DNA from: Draconibacterium orientale
GTDB taxonomy: Bacteria > Bacteroidota > Bacteroidia > Bacteroidales > Prolixibacteraceae
Reading direction: 5' to 3'
DNA: 41,708 bases
Assembly (NCBI GenBank): GCA_020726265.1
Contig: DYSZ01000013.1
Coordinates: 1 to 41,708, forward strand
Shown here: positions 32,967 to 41,708 of the stretch, piece after piece
Layout of the letters: each line of letters opens with the position of its first letter
How positions within the stretch are numbered: position 1 is the stretch's first letter
Translations under genes and position numbers: made by a program
Notes under the pieces: model-generated
Told to the model about the DNA's origin: nothing
What the model saw: the letters and a program-made list of their open reading frames with translations, nothing else
The model's database searches: none

Positions 32967-35774
32967 TTATTTCTTTTTGGTAACTAAAATTGAAAGATCC
33001 ATTGGATATTTTCCTGATTTTGCTCCATAAACAGAGAGTCCGCCGCGGTTTTTTCCGGCTTCATCAACAAAAAGCCTGATAGTAACTTTACCTAACTCTA
33101 ATGCCGATTTCTTTGCAGTACCATCAAGTTTAACCCTTACAGGATAACCGTAAGAGCCAGCTTCCTCGAGCAGCCACGGTTTACTCCTATCATCAGAGCC
33201 CCATTCCCAGCCGGGCGTCTGGTTCATCCACGAGAGCAATCCGTTGTGGTCGGCAGGGTCGTCGGTAAGTTCTACCTGCCCAATTTTCTGATTGTTCGCA
33301 ATAACAGTCACCAGTGAGCCATGCAATTGTTCATCGGTTTGCGGGAAACTGTTTTTCCCATATCCCGGAATAGTTCCCTTTTCCGAAACAATGGTCATTC
33401 CAATACCTTCGGCATCACCATCTTCAAGGTATTTTTCCTGTGGATAGCGTGCGGCCAGTTCGGCCCTGAATTCCATGTTTTCCACACTTTCAGCGGTTAA
33501 ACCTTCGGGTAGAACAAATTCGTACTCAAAATAACCCGAACCCATCCCCCAAACTTTTTTGCCATCCATCACACTTTTGTGTTTTACACTCCAGTCGGCA
33601 GCAGCAAATTGATCAGGAGCTTTTGTAATCACCAGATTGTCGGGATCTGAACTTCCATTCACCCTGAATGGAACAAAATTGCGTTGCAAAACTTTCCCCG
33701 TTTCATCTTCGAGCGTAGTTGCAAAAATCATCACCATCGATTCTGTTGGCATATTAATTTGAACCGGTGCAAGCGGTTTAAAGGCGAACGGTTCGGCTGT
33801 AACTTCCATGTCACCGGAAGTGAGTTCCATTTTATCACCCAAACTGTTCCAGCCGTACACGGCATATTTCAGTTTCATTTTTTTCGGAACCTGGGCAGTT
33901 ACAGCACTGATTCCCAAAGGCATTTGTACAACTTCTGCCCTCTGATATTCATTATAAAAACCGTCACCGGGAATAACGTATAAATCCGAGTGAAAATCGT
34001 TCATCGTCATCTTGGGAGCCAGTTCATCCAATCCGAACATCTTTTTTGTGCGGTTAAACCTATAGTAACCATTCCATTCGTTAATCACGTCGTAAAATTC
34101 GGTGAACAGAAAACCTGCAATTTTTGGCCGTTTACGGAATTCGTTCATCATGATATGGTATTCCCAGGTTAAATCGATATCGCCGGTACTGCCATCGTAT
34201 CCCCAAACAGCGCCGCATTCAGAGTTAAACATCGGTTCGTTGCCCTGTTTGTTACCGCTAATGTAATTGTGAGTTGAACCAGGGTACGTGTTTTTTACGA
34301 TGGTATCGAGAAAACCAGCCCAGTGTCGTGCCGGCAAATATGCGTGCCAGGTGTTGATGTCGGAAACCACATGATCCCAGTTACAAGGTGAGTTATCTTC
34401 AACAAGCCGTGTTGAATCATACACTTTTGCCTTGTGGTACCAACTGCGCACCCATTCCTGGGTTTCGGCGGTGTAGCTGCGCTTTCCTGAAATTGAATCT
34501 TTGCTGAAAAGGCTCCAGGTTTCGTTATAAAGCACCCACGAGAAAATGGATGGATGGTTATAATCCCGCTCCATTTCGCGTTGGGCAATGTATTCCCAGT
34601 TGGCTTTGGCAAAGCTGTCGGGTTCGCCCCAAAAATTAGGAATATCTTCCATAATCAGCAATCCGAGTTTATCGGCCCAGTACAATTTGCGGGGAACTTC
34701 GGCTTTGATATGAATCCGCAACCCGTTTAATCCGAGGTCTTTTGCCCGCTGAATTTCTTCTTTCATAAACTGGTCGGAAGGGAAAGTGTAAAATCCTTCA
34801 GGATGATAACTCTGGTCGAGCGTGAGTTTCATATAAATGGGCTGGTTGTTCAGCGCCACATATTTAAAATCTTTTCCGGGGATTTCAACAGCCGAAATTT
34901 TCCGCATTCCGAAATAGGTTGAAACCTGATCGGCGTTTTTTTCGCCGTTAATGGTAGCTGAAACTTCGTACAGAAACGGGTTTTCCAGGTTCCATAATTT
35001 TATATCCGCAACAGGAATTGTAAAAGTGGCTGACTGGCTTCCAGCCTGAATTTCGCCTTCAAAAGCCAGCGGATTGTTTTTCCCTTTCAACCCGAATTTT
35101 AATGCCGATTGTGCTGCGGCATCAAGATTAACCTCTGCTGTAACGGTTTGATTATCGATATCTGGGGTAAACCTGATGTTACGGATATAATTTTCTGGCC
35201 GGGCTTCGAGGTAAACGGTTTGCCAGATTCCCTTTGCATTGCCATAATATTGCTTCCCTGACGGGCGATTATCCAGTTCCTCGTCTTCAACCCGAACGGT
35301 CAGCCGGTTTTCGCCGTCAACCAAATATTTTTTTATATTGAAACTGAACGGAATGTAGCCGCCGGTGTGTTTTCCAACTTCTTTTCCGTTGAGCCAGACT
35401 GTTGTTTCAAAATCGCTGGCGCAAAAAACCAGCCATGTATTTTTTCCTTCCCATTTTTTTGCGTTTTCGATGGTAAAAGCGCGCGAATACCAGCCTACAT
35501 TTACTTTTGGCAGTTTTACCTCGCTCAGCGGACTGGCCCACGAAAACGGAACAAATATTTTGCAGCTGAAAGTTTCGGGTTTCGATTGCCAGTTTTCGGT
35601 AAGTCCGACATTTGCCGAATCAGCCTGAAACTGCCAGTAACCGTTCAGGTTTTGCCAAACGGCACGTTCAAAATCGGGCCGCGGATGCTCTGCCAGCGGA
35701 ATATCGACATCATTTTTGCACGAGAAAAAAGCAAAAAATAAAAGCAACAGGAAATAATTAGTTCTAATCTTCAT
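32967..35774 (-). CDS. Glycoside hydrolase family 2 lipoprotein
   Basis: 935 residues from the ATG at 35774; the open frame continues seven codons to a TTG. The lipoprotein signal is MKIRTNYFLLLLFFAFFSC, followed by KNDVD, so it is probably surface or periplasmic. GH2 modules: sugar-binding jelly roll (about 30-195, with LNGYWQFQ, VPFSWASPL and GWYSRAF), immunoglobulin-like domain (about 200-290), and TIM barrel (about 290-600). The acid/base is E418 in SWVLYNETWSLF; the nucleophile is probably E519 in PMFNSECGAVWGY, 101 residues later, as usual. A C-terminal beta-rich region (about 630-935) may bind glycan. The linkage cleaved (beta-galactoside, glucuronide or mannoside) cannot be decided. 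It follows the GH30 gene by 29 bases. Confidence 0.92.
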   Translation of the reverse strand: MKIRTNYFLLLLFFAFFSCKNDVDIPLAEHPRPDFERAVWQNLNGYWQFQADSANVGLTENWQSKPETFSCKIFVPFSWASPLSEVKLPKVNVGWYSRAFTIENAKKWEGKNTWLVFCASDFETTVWLNGKEVGKHTGGYIPFSFNIKKYLVDGENRLTVRVEDEELDNRPSGKQYYGNAKGIWQTVYLEARPENYIRNIRFTPDIDNQTVTAEVNLDAAAQSALKFGLKGKNNPLAFEGEIQAGSQSATFTIPVADIKLWNLENPFLYEVSATINGEKNADQVSTYFGMRKISAVEIPGKDFKYVALNNQPIYMKLTLDQSYHPEGFYTFPSDQFMKEEIQRAKDLGLNGLRIHIKAEVPRKLYWADKLGLLIMEDIPNFWGEPDSFAKANWEYIAQREMERDYNHPSIFSWVLYNETWSLFSKDSISGKRSYTAETQEWVRSWYHKAKVYDSTRLVEDNSPCNWDHVVSDINTWHAYLPARHWAGFLDTIVKNTYPGSTHNYISGNKQGNEPMFNSECGAVWGYDGSTGDIDLTWEYHIMMNEFRKRPKIAGFLFTEFYDVINEWNGYYRFNRTKKMFGLDELAPKMTMNDFHSDLYVIPGDGFYNEYQRAEVVQMPLGISAVTAQVPKKMKLKYAVYGWNSLGDKMELTSGDMEVTAEPFAFKPLAPVQINMPTESMVMIFATTLEDETGKVLQRNFVPFRVNGSSDPDNLVITKAPDQFAAADWSVKHKSVMDGKKVWGMGSGYFEYEFVLPEGLTAESVENMEFRAELAARYPQEKYLEDGDAEGIGMTIVSEKGTIPGYGKNSFPQTDEQLHGSLVTVIANNQKIGQVELTDDPADHNGLLSWMNQTPGWEWGSDDRSKPWLLEEAGSYGYPVRVKLDGTAKKSALELGKVTIRLFVDEAGKNRGGLSVYGAKSGKYPMDLSILVTKKK

Positions 35775-35803
35775 GGTTAAGTTGAATTTTATCAAAAAAA
35801 TGT

Positions 35804-37273
35804 TTATTCAGTTACCACAGTCATTATCGAATGTGCAAGACTTTGCATGTCTGCGGCTTTGTTCAGGCACCACAATTTAAACGACATGTCCTGGTCGGTA
35901 GTATTTAAAACAACCACTACAATTTTCCCATCGGGATTCATAAATGCTGTTGTTTGAAGCACATCGCGCGAAGCCGAACTTGCAATTCGTTTAGCTCCCG
36001 GCTTGATAAATTTTGAGAAGTGACCGATGTAATAATAGCTGTTGGTGTAAATAAGTTCGCCGGTAGCTGTGTTGGCATGAACGGGCGCAAAACAGAAATT
36101 CTGCGCATGATTTGGCGCGCCCTGTTCGTCGAGTAGGATGTTCCAGTCGGTCCAGGCCACGGTTCCGTTGTTAAAATCATTGAGCATCGAGTAACCGTAA
36201 CGTTCGCCCAACCGCCATTCGTAAATGGCTTCGGTGGCAAACGACTCGGCGCAACCTTCGGTAAAAACCAAATGTTTATCGGGGAAACTTTCGTTCACTG
36301 CTTTCAGGTTATAAAACTGCATGTTGCTGCCAGTCCATGTTTCGTACCAGTGAAACCCGATTCCCCAGATGTATTTTGCTGCCTCCGGGTCGTTAAAAAT
36401 GGTTGATGCGCGCTGGTAAATCAAGTCGCGGTTGTGGTCCCACACAATCAGTTTTTTGTCGCTCATCCCCGATTTTTCGAGTGTCGGGCCAAGGTATTTT
36501 TTTACAAAATCACGTTCATCTTCGGCAGTGAAAACACATGATTCCCACTTCTGAACTGCCATCGGTTCGTTTTGCACCGAAAGCCCCCAAACCGGAATCC
36601 CTTCGACTTCATACGCCTGAATGAATTTAATGTAGTGATTAGCCCACGGTTGTTTAAACTGCTCCAGCAGTTTACCGCCGCGAAGCCGATTGTTGTTGTC
36701 TTTCATCCAGGCCGGCGGACTCCACGGACTTACAAACATTTTCATATTTCCACCCGCTGCTTCAAACGCTTTTTTAATGAGCGGGATTTTAAATTGCCTG
36801 TCGTGGTCGATTGAAAAAGTTGAAAGCGTTGAATCGTATTCAGCCACATAATCATAACTGCTGCTTGAAAAATCGCAACTGGCAATATTTGTGCGCGAAA
36901 AATTATACCCGATTCCTGTTTCTGCATTGTAATATGCGGCAAGCAGTTCCTTTTGTTTTTCTTCGGGTAGTTTGGCAAAAACCTCGGCTGACGCATCGGT
37001 GAGCGCGCCGCCAATGCCAACAAATTCCTGGAAAGTATTCAACGGGTCGATAAAAACGCATGGCTGAGTTTCGGGTGGCTGGCCGTAATCGGTTAAAGTA
37101 ACCGATTCAACTTTTGCCAGTTTTTCGCCGGTGGTTTTGGCTGTGCGGTAAACCGTGGCCTTTTCGATTGAGAAAATTTTAATGGCTGTTTCAATTTTTG
37201 GGGTTTCTTTTTCTTTAGGCACACACGCGAATATTGCTGCTAACAATACAAGCGTCGTAATTTTCATTTTCAT
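35804..37273 (-). CDS. Glycoside hydrolase family 30 lipoprotein
   Basis: 489 residues. The lipoprotein signal MKMKITTLVLLAAIFAC has Cys17. The GH30 (beta/alpha)8 barrel plus side beta domain is shown by FQEFVGIGGALTDASAEVF (81-99), YNFSRTNIASCDFS (123-136) and FVSPWSPPAWMKDN (180-193). The acid/base is E236 in GLSVQNEPMA and the nucleophile E339 in LVFTEGCAES. GH30 includes glucosylceramidases, beta-1,6-glucanases, xylanases and others; this sequence resembles the glucosylceramidase/beta-1,6-glucanase group, but specificity is uncertain. The side domain ends IVVVVLNTTDQDMSFKLW. It is the first gene of a two-gene unit with GH2, suggesting sequential breakdown of one beta-glycan. No SusC/SusD, sulfatase or transporter is beside it. 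Confidence 0.92.
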   Translation of the reverse strand: MKMKITTLVLLAAIFACVPKEKETPKIETAIKIFSIEKATVYRTAKTTGEKLAKVESVTLTDYGQPPETQPCVFIDPLNTFQEFVGIGGALTDASAEVFAKLPEEKQKELLAAYYNAETGIGYNFSRTNIASCDFSSSSYDYVAEYDSTLSTFSIDHDRQFKIPLIKKAFEAAGGNMKMFVSPWSPPAWMKDNNNRLRGGKLLEQFKQPWANHYIKFIQAYEVEGIPVWGLSVQNEPMAVQKWESCVFTAEDERDFVKKYLGPTLEKSGMSDKKLIVWDHNRDLIYQRASTIFNDPEAAKYIWGIGFHWYETWTGSNMQFYNLKAVNESFPDKHLVFTEGCAESFATEAIYEWRLGERYGYSMLNDFNNGTVAWTDWNILLDEQGAPNHAQNFCFAPVHANTATGELIYTNSYYYIGHFSKFIKPGAKRIASSASRDVLQTTAFMNPDGKIVVVVLNTTDQDMSFKLWCLNKAADMQSLAHSIMTVVTE

Positions 37274-37298
37274 GTTTATTTCGATTAATTTTCATTTT

Positions 37299-37306
37299 CA
37301 AAAGTA
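37299..37306 (-). promoter_or_regulatory. -7 element upstream of the GH30-GH2 unit
   Basis: TACTTTTG on the minus strand lies 26 bases before the GH30 ATG at 37273 and matches TAnnTTTG. A well-spaced TTG was not found. Confidence 0.42.
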
Positions 37307-37488
37307 GTGGTAATTTGAAATCATCGCATGTTACCTGCACTAAAATTCCAATATCGTTTCCGAATCGTTGTTCAGCCCTGATTTCTTCAAACAACGGATT
37401 TTGTACCGAAGAATATTCAGCTATTATAACATCCTGTTTTTTAAATCAAAAAAAGTGTTTTAGATTTACATAAACTTATATCTGAAAA

Positions 37489-39345
37489 ATGACGAATTCA
37501 CCTGTAGATCAGACAAAACGCCGGGTCACGTTTAAAAAAATTTTATTATGGGCGTTGGCCTGCCTGTTTTTGATTTTAGCGGGTTCCGTGTATTTTTATT
37601 ACAAAAACCTGAACCGTATTCTATCCGAAGCCTTGCTGAAAAGTTTTAATTCGAATATTGCTTCCGATGTTTATGAGCTCAGGTTTACCGGATTAAATGT
37701 GAATTTTGTTCTCGGAAGTATCAAAGTAAAAGACGTAGAATTACTCCCCCGGGAGAAACCACTGAACGATTACCCGTATATTAACAGCTGGTTGCGATTG
37801 ACCACCAAAGAACTATTACTTTCTGAAGTGGAAATTTATACCCTTTTGCGCGAAAACAGGCTTAAACTCAATCGAATAAAAATTGAAAACCCCGTTCTTG
37901 AAGTCAACATCGACGACAAAATACCAATCTTTTTGCCTTTCAGCGATTCAACCGCCGTGGCCGACACAGCCAATATTGCAGCCAAACATCATATCACAAA
38001 ATTCATCCTGAAAAAATTCGATCTCATCGATGCCTCTCTTCATCTCGAAAATCATGCAAAGGAAAGAAATCTGAACTTTAAGAATCTGAATATCAACCTG
38101 CGCGATTTACTGCTCGACCAGCGAACCCGCTACGATTTAATGAAATACAGTGCCTTCAGTTTTACAATCGATGAGATTTCGGGGTATTTGAATAAAGAGT
38201 CGATTAAACAGATCAGCCTGAAAGATTATGGAATAACGATTGATTCGATGGAAGTGAAAAAATCGGTCGATACAATGATTTATCACTTTAAGGATTTTAA
38301 CCTTGGGCTGCGTGACCTCCATGTTATCACAGCCGACAATGCTTTTCAGATTTCGCTGCAAACTTTTAGTATTTCGTACGCCGACAGCATCATTAATCTC
38401 GAAAAATTGTTGTTTAAACCCAACATCACTGAAGCAGAGATGCAAAAACGATTTAAATTTCAACACAATACAGGGTTTTCGGGCGAAATTGGCAAGCTTC
38501 AGATTACAGGGGTAAATTTCGATTCGCTGATGTATAAACGAAAACTTCTTGTTGATGCCATTACGTTGGATTCTGTTTCTGTTTCGCTTTTTAAAAACAA
38601 AACCCTACCCGTTGACAAAAAACATTTACCTGTTTATCTCGGGCAAACAGTAAAATCCATTCCCATGCCCTTGCTGATTAAGCAGGTAAATGCTACAAAT
38701 GTCGATTTGGTGAGCCGCGAGATAAAGCCCGACACAGTGGCTGCCGAAGCACATATAAACCAAGGAATTGTTCATGTTTCGAACATCACAAATATGTCAA
38801 CAGCTCAGCCGCTTTCGATGCAAATCGAAGCGCTGCTCGAAAACAAAGCGCCGTTTAAAGTAAGCCTGAATTTTGATTATCTGAAACCTGAATTCAGTTA
38901 TAAAGGTTCGTTTGGAAAGTTTAAGCTGAAAGACATTAACTCGCTGATTACGAGTTATGCGCCTGCAAAAATAAGTGAAGGCACTATTGATGTAATCGAT
39001 TTTTCGGGGAAAGCGACCGAAAAAAAGGCCAGCGGGACTATGAAGTTTTTGTATCACGACCTGAAAATGGAAGTTCAATTGAAGAAAAAGGCTGCCTGGA
39101 AAAATGCAGCGCTTTCGTTTGCAGCCAATACAGTGGTGTCTTCTTCCAATCCGGTGGCAGAAAAAATGCCACCCAAGGTTGTTGATTTTCAGATTGAAAG
39201 AGACATGAACAAAGCTTTTGTAAATGTGGTCATCAAATCAGCTCTGGTGGGGTTAAAAGAAACTGTAATCATGTCGAAAGAAAGCCGTAAAGCGTATAAT
39301 GAAGCAAAAAAGAGGGCGAAGGAGGAACAAAAAAAGCTGAAATGA
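37489..39345 (+). CDS. AsmA-like / DUF748-type membrane-anchored protein
   Basis: 618 residues. A single N-terminal membrane helix (about 18-39, ILLWALACLFLILAGSVYFYY) is followed by a long, beta-rich periplasmic domain. It has repeating strand patterns typical of AsmA and related bridge-like lipid-transfer proteins, for example VNFVLGSIKVKDVELLPR, NRLKLNRIKIENPVLEVNI and, near the C-terminus, YKGSFGKFKLKDINSLITS, EGTIDVIDFSGKA and ASGTMKFLYHDLKMEV. The end is highly charged (SRKAYNEAKKRAKEEQKKLK), possibly a coiled coil. AsmA-family proteins are implicated in phospholipid movement and outer-membrane homeostasis; such a role here is inference from architecture. It is monocistronic and converges on the MscS-like gene. 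Confidence 0.82.
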   Translation: MTNSPVDQTKRRVTFKKILLWALACLFLILAGSVYFYYKNLNRILSEALLKSFNSNIASDVYELRFTGLNVNFVLGSIKVKDVELLPREKPLNDYPYINSWLRLTTKELLLSEVEIYTLLRENRLKLNRIKIENPVLEVNIDDKIPIFLPFSDSTAVADTANIAAKHHITKFILKKFDLIDASLHLENHAKERNLNFKNLNINLRDLLLDQRTRYDLMKYSAFSFTIDEISGYLNKESIKQISLKDYGITIDSMEVKKSVDTMIYHFKDFNLGLRDLHVITADNAFQISLQTFSISYADSIINLEKLLFKPNITEAEMQKRFKFQHNTGFSGEIGKLQITGVNFDSLMYKRKLLVDAITLDSVSVSLFKNKTLPVDKKHLPVYLGQTVKSIPMPLLIKQVNATNVDLVSREIKPDTVAAEAHINQGIVHVSNITNMSTAQPLSMQIEALLENKAPFKVSLNFDYLKPEFSYKGSFGKFKLKDINSLITSYAPAKISEGTIDVIDFSGKATEKKASGTMKFLYHDLKMEVQLKKKAAWKNAALSFAANTVVSSSNPVAEKMPPKVVDFQIERDMNKAFVNVVIKSALVGLKETVIMSKESRKAYNEAKKRAKEEQKKLK

Positions 39346-39451
39346 ACATGTCCTGATTCGTTATAATCTTTTGTAGGTTTACTGAACTTTGTTTAAAGTT
39401 TACCGATTGATTCTCAAAATCAGTCAACAGGCATTAAACGAGGTCTCCATC

Positions 39452-39483
39452 AAAAAAATCCGTTATTTATCATTTACTAACGG
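39452..39483 (-). terminator. Terminator overlapping the MscS-like stop codon
   Basis: ccgtta (39460-39465) pairs with taacgg (39478-39483), and the minus-strand transcript then meets a run of seven T (complement of 39452-39458). The stop codon at 39463-39465 lies inside the stem. Confidence 0.65.
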
Positions 39484-41100
39484 AATGTGCCACTGGTCTT
39501 TCGGTACAAGCTTTGGAATTTCAGGATCGCCTTCGTAAGCAGGAGTCATTATCTGAACATTGTTTTCGTTAAATACATCCAGAATATTCTCATACAACCG
39601 GTTATAACAAGGAATAAGTTTATCCACATTTTTTAGATAAACATTGATTTCGTAAACAACAGCAAAATCGCCAAGCGATTTTTTTATCACAAATGGAGCA
39701 GGTTCTTTTTCAATACCTTCAGTTCGATCGGCAGCAAGTTTTAGCATGGCATCAACCTGGCGCCAGGGAGTTTCGTAACCAATACCCACAGTTGTGTGCA
39801 AAATCAGTCCCGATTCTTTGGCTTTTGTAGAGTAATTAACAATTTGACTGCCCAATAAAACTGAATTTGGAATGATAATCTCTTCGTTTTTAATTGAACG
39901 CAAACGCGTTACAAGCAATTTCTGGTCTTCAACAATCCCGAACTGGTTATCGACAAGAATGCGATCGCCTTTTTTAAAAGCGCGACGGTAAGTCATTGAA
40001 TATCCGGCAATAATGTTCCCAATAAACGATGATGATCCGAGCGAAAACAAAACACCAATAAATACGGTGACACCCTTAAAAGCACTCGTCCCCGATCCCG
40101 GAATATACGGATAGGCAACAATTACTGCAAAGGCGATAATAAAAATTCTGATAATCCGGAATGTTGGCAGTGCCCATTCGGGATCAAAATCCTGAATAAC
40201 AATGCTACCCTGATCGACTCCTGTAAACAGGAGTTTTACCAGTTTAAGCAAATAACGGGTTACGAAAAAAATAACAATGAGAAATGCCAGACTTGGTAAA
40301 TACCCAATAAACCCATGATACATTGATTTTATTGGGTTGAAAAACAACTCGAGTGTATACGAAGCAAAATCACTTGTCCAAGGGAAAAGACCCAAAATAT
40401 ATTGAACAAATATTGCCACAATGACAATAGCAGAAACAATTTTAATGGTTTTGAAAAGAACATTAAATGCCGACCACAATTGGTTTGATCTGATCAGGTT
40501 GTAAGATTTGTTCTGAACCGTGTCAATGTGGTTTTTAATAAGGTTCTGAAGAAATAAATTGATACGTTTTATTAACCACAGAGAAAAAACCATTACCACA
40601 ATTAACAAAAGGGATGCGCCCAGGGCAAACAATGAACTTTTTATCAATGCAGGCTTACCGCGATTATCCCTATATGTTTGAATAGCAGATTTGATCTTTA
40701 AATAATATATTTCAGCGGCAGCCACCTGTTTCGAAACCACACCGTTGGGATCGATCACATACATAATCAATTCAGTCCCGGCAACAATTTTAATCTGATT
40801 TCCTTCCGTAATAATTTTTACAGAATCTGACGTTATCACCGAATTTCTGGCAACCTTTTTAATTCTATCACTAATGGCTTCTGCCCGTCGCTCTGCAGAA
40901 ATATTTTGCAAGCCATGAACTGTAAACAAAGCTTTACCATCGAGTTTAACTGAAGCTATATCGGGTTGATTTTCGCTTAATTCCGAAACTACTTTTTCCG
41001 CCTGACAGTATGAAGCCGCAGGTAATGTGAAGGTTAACAGTAAAATCAGAATCGAACCCCATGTGAATTGCTTAATTGATGAAATAGTTCCGATACCCAT
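39463..41100 (-). CDS. MscS-family mechanosensitive ion channel
   Basis: 545 residues from the ATG at 41100, with a signal peptide (about 1-34, ILILLLTFTLPAASYCQA). A periplasmic N-terminal domain follows (about 35-150; VHGLQNISAERRAEAISDRI). Membrane helices lie at about 160-185, 225-250, 270-295 and 310-345, with the pore helix VTVFIGVLFSLGSSSFIGNIIAGYSMTYRRAF just before the MscS beta domain. That domain shows KKGDRILVDNQFGIVEDQKL, TRLRSIKNEEIIIPNSVLLG and a C-terminal alpha/beta domain (TVGIGYETPWRQVD, VYEINVYLKN). The channel releases solutes on hypo-osmotic shock; this long form has an extra exported domain. An ATG at 41136 would add 12 residues ahead of the signal peptide. Confidence 0.92.
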   Translation of the reverse strand: MGIGTISSIKQFTWGSILILLLTFTLPAASYCQAEKVVSELSENQPDIASVKLDGKALFTVHGLQNISAERRAEAISDRIKKVARNSVITSDSVKIITEGNQIKIVAGTELIMYVIDPNGVVSKQVAAAEIYYLKIKSAIQTYRDNRGKPALIKSSLFALGASLLLIVVMVFSLWLIKRINLFLQNLIKNHIDTVQNKSYNLIRSNQLWSAFNVLFKTIKIVSAIVIVAIFVQYILGLFPWTSDFASYTLELFFNPIKSMYHGFIGYLPSLAFLIVIFFVTRYLLKLVKLLFTGVDQGSIVIQDFDPEWALPTFRIIRIFIIAFAVIVAYPYIPGSGTSAFKGVTVFIGVLFSLGSSSFIGNIIAGYSMTYRRAFKKGDRILVDNQFGIVEDQKLLVTRLRSIKNEEIIIPNSVLLGSQIVNYSTKAKESGLILHTTVGIGYETPWRQVDAMLKLAADRTEGIEKEPAPFVIKKSLGDFAVVYEINVYLKNVDKLIPCYNRLYENILDVFNENNVQIMTPAYEGDPEIPKLVPKDQWHIPLVNDK

Positions 41101-41175
41101 GATTAATTGTACTAAAAATCGAAAATAAAACAACAAGAAAGTGATTTAATGTGTTTATATTTAAATTGTTACAAA

Positions 41176-41183
41176 CAAATATA
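41176..41183 (-). promoter_or_regulatory. -7 element upstream of the MscS-like gene
   Basis: TATATTTG on the minus strand lies 76 bases before the ATG at 41100 and matches TAnnTTTG. The -33 element is unclear. Confidence 0.4.
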
Positions 41184-41227
41184 AGGACAAAAAAACAATC
41201 ACTTTCGGGATGAAAAATACGAATAAA

Positions 41228-41568
41228 AAGTTGAAGAAACAATCAAAAGTTGTAAAGGCATCTTTTACGGACTGTAACAAAACCAAATATTCAGGGCTTA
41301 ATACCGGCAAAGCAATCCCGACGGTTACCGTTACACGCAACTCAGCCACCACTTGGGTCAGTACATGAAGAATAAAAATCCGACGATGGTTTTGCAGCAT
41401 AACGCTGGTGAGAAACTATTTATCGATTTTGCCGGGGAAAAGCTATCCTACATTGACAGGGAAACAGGCGAGATAATCGAATGACAGGTTTTTGTGGCCT
41501 GTTTGCCGTACTCCTACTACAGTTTCGCAATGGCAGTGCGGAGCCAAAACACAGGCGATTTTATTTAG
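41228..41568 (+). pseudogene. Remnant of IS21-family transposase gene istA
   Basis: In the frame starting at 41326 the sequence reads YRYTQLSHHLGQYMKNKN, then GEKLFIDFAGEKLSYIDRET and, after an in-frame TGA (41482-41484), QVFVACLPYSYYSFAMAVRS. It stops at TAG (41566-41568). These are the conserved IstA segment before the DDE domain and its first catalytic Asp (DFAG). Upstream, a different frame (41228-41320, ending TGKAIP) appears to continue into it after a one-base shift. Both ends of the transposase, the istB partner and the terminal repeats are missing within the window. It is a dead fragment; the part before 41326 is less certain. Confidence 0.82.
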
Positions 41569-41708
41569 GGTTTGCTGAAAAACACAGGCCACAATTTTTA
41601 ATTTAACTCGTTGAGAATATAATATTTCGGGAATCAAAATCATAGGTCTTGTTAGAGACTGTTTTGAATTATAAAAATTTTAAAGGACAATTCACCGGCA
41701 GATGTTAA
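41569..41708. other. Sequence beyond the istA remnant, nothing recognised
   Basis: The last 140 bases are AT-rich. A short minus-strand frame (41443-41643) is antisense to the istA remnant and is not supported. Confidence 0.4.

Noticed and set aside
41161-41400. 79-codon minus-strand ORF near the right edge
   Set aside because: Antisense to the istA remnant, with no independent support.

Overview
The window looks like a chromosome segment from a low-GC member of the phylum Bacteroidota, most likely class Bacteroidia close to Marinilabiliales/Prolixibacteraceae. The evidence is a type IX secretion protein (PorZ-like), an Oar-like TonB-dependent receptor with an N-terminal carboxypeptidase-regulatory domain, many exported lipoproteins, starts without clear Shine-Dalgarno sequences, and several Bacteroidota-type -7 elements (TAnnTTTG). 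The genus assignment is inference. No rRNA, tRNA, CRISPR array, prophage or intact insertion sequence was seen.

Layout. 1-2.0 kb: 5' part of a large secreted multidomain adhesin-like gene that runs off the left edge. 2.5-6.2 kb: a DUF4252 protein, a repeat-rich gap, then a minus-strand unit of a small exported WM-motif protein, a PadR regulator and a PspC-domain membrane protein. 6.7-10 kb: Oar-like TonB-dependent receptor. 10.5-16 kb: housekeeping genes nadA, a C-terminal processing protease, dCMP deaminase, a SPOR lipoprotein, and a fused AmmeMemoRadiSam B-A protein. 15.9-22.4 kb: minus-strand run YfhO-like protein, rdgB, porZ, recO. 22.6-24.1 kb: ArsR regulator divergent from a polyprenyl diphosphate synthase. 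24.1-27.3 kb: accessory region with REP-like repeats, a decayed composite pseudogene, a four-helix-bundle gene between inverted repeats, and a TIM-barrel isomerase plus Gfo/Idh/MocA oxidoreductase pair. 27.6-30 kb: a lipoprotein-like protein, a small membrane protein, a permuted papain-like (YiiX-type) enzyme and a DUF2238 protein. 30.2-37.3 kb: Tat-exported TIM-barrel protein, membrane-anchored AraC regulator, and a GH30-GH2 lipoprotein pair. 37.5-41.1 kb: AsmA-like protein and MscS-family channel. 41.2-41.6 kb: remnant of an IS21-family istA.

How the genes fit together: the GH30/GH2 pair, the Tat isomerase, and the isomerase/oxidoreductase pair point to polysaccharide and uncommon-sugar use, although no SusC/SusD pair is present. 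PorZ, the SprB/LamG adhesin and the TonB receptor point to a T9SS-equipped cell surface. PadR-PspC plus the WM-motif protein is the best candidate for a poorly described small regulatory/envelope module, with a possible AGTACT operator over its promoter. Short REP-like repeats sit at gene ends and supply coding sequence in places: the last 17-18 residues of the PspC protein, and spurious N-terminal extensions of recO and the isomerase that I trimmed. Functions are assigned from recognisable motifs only; no database search was run.
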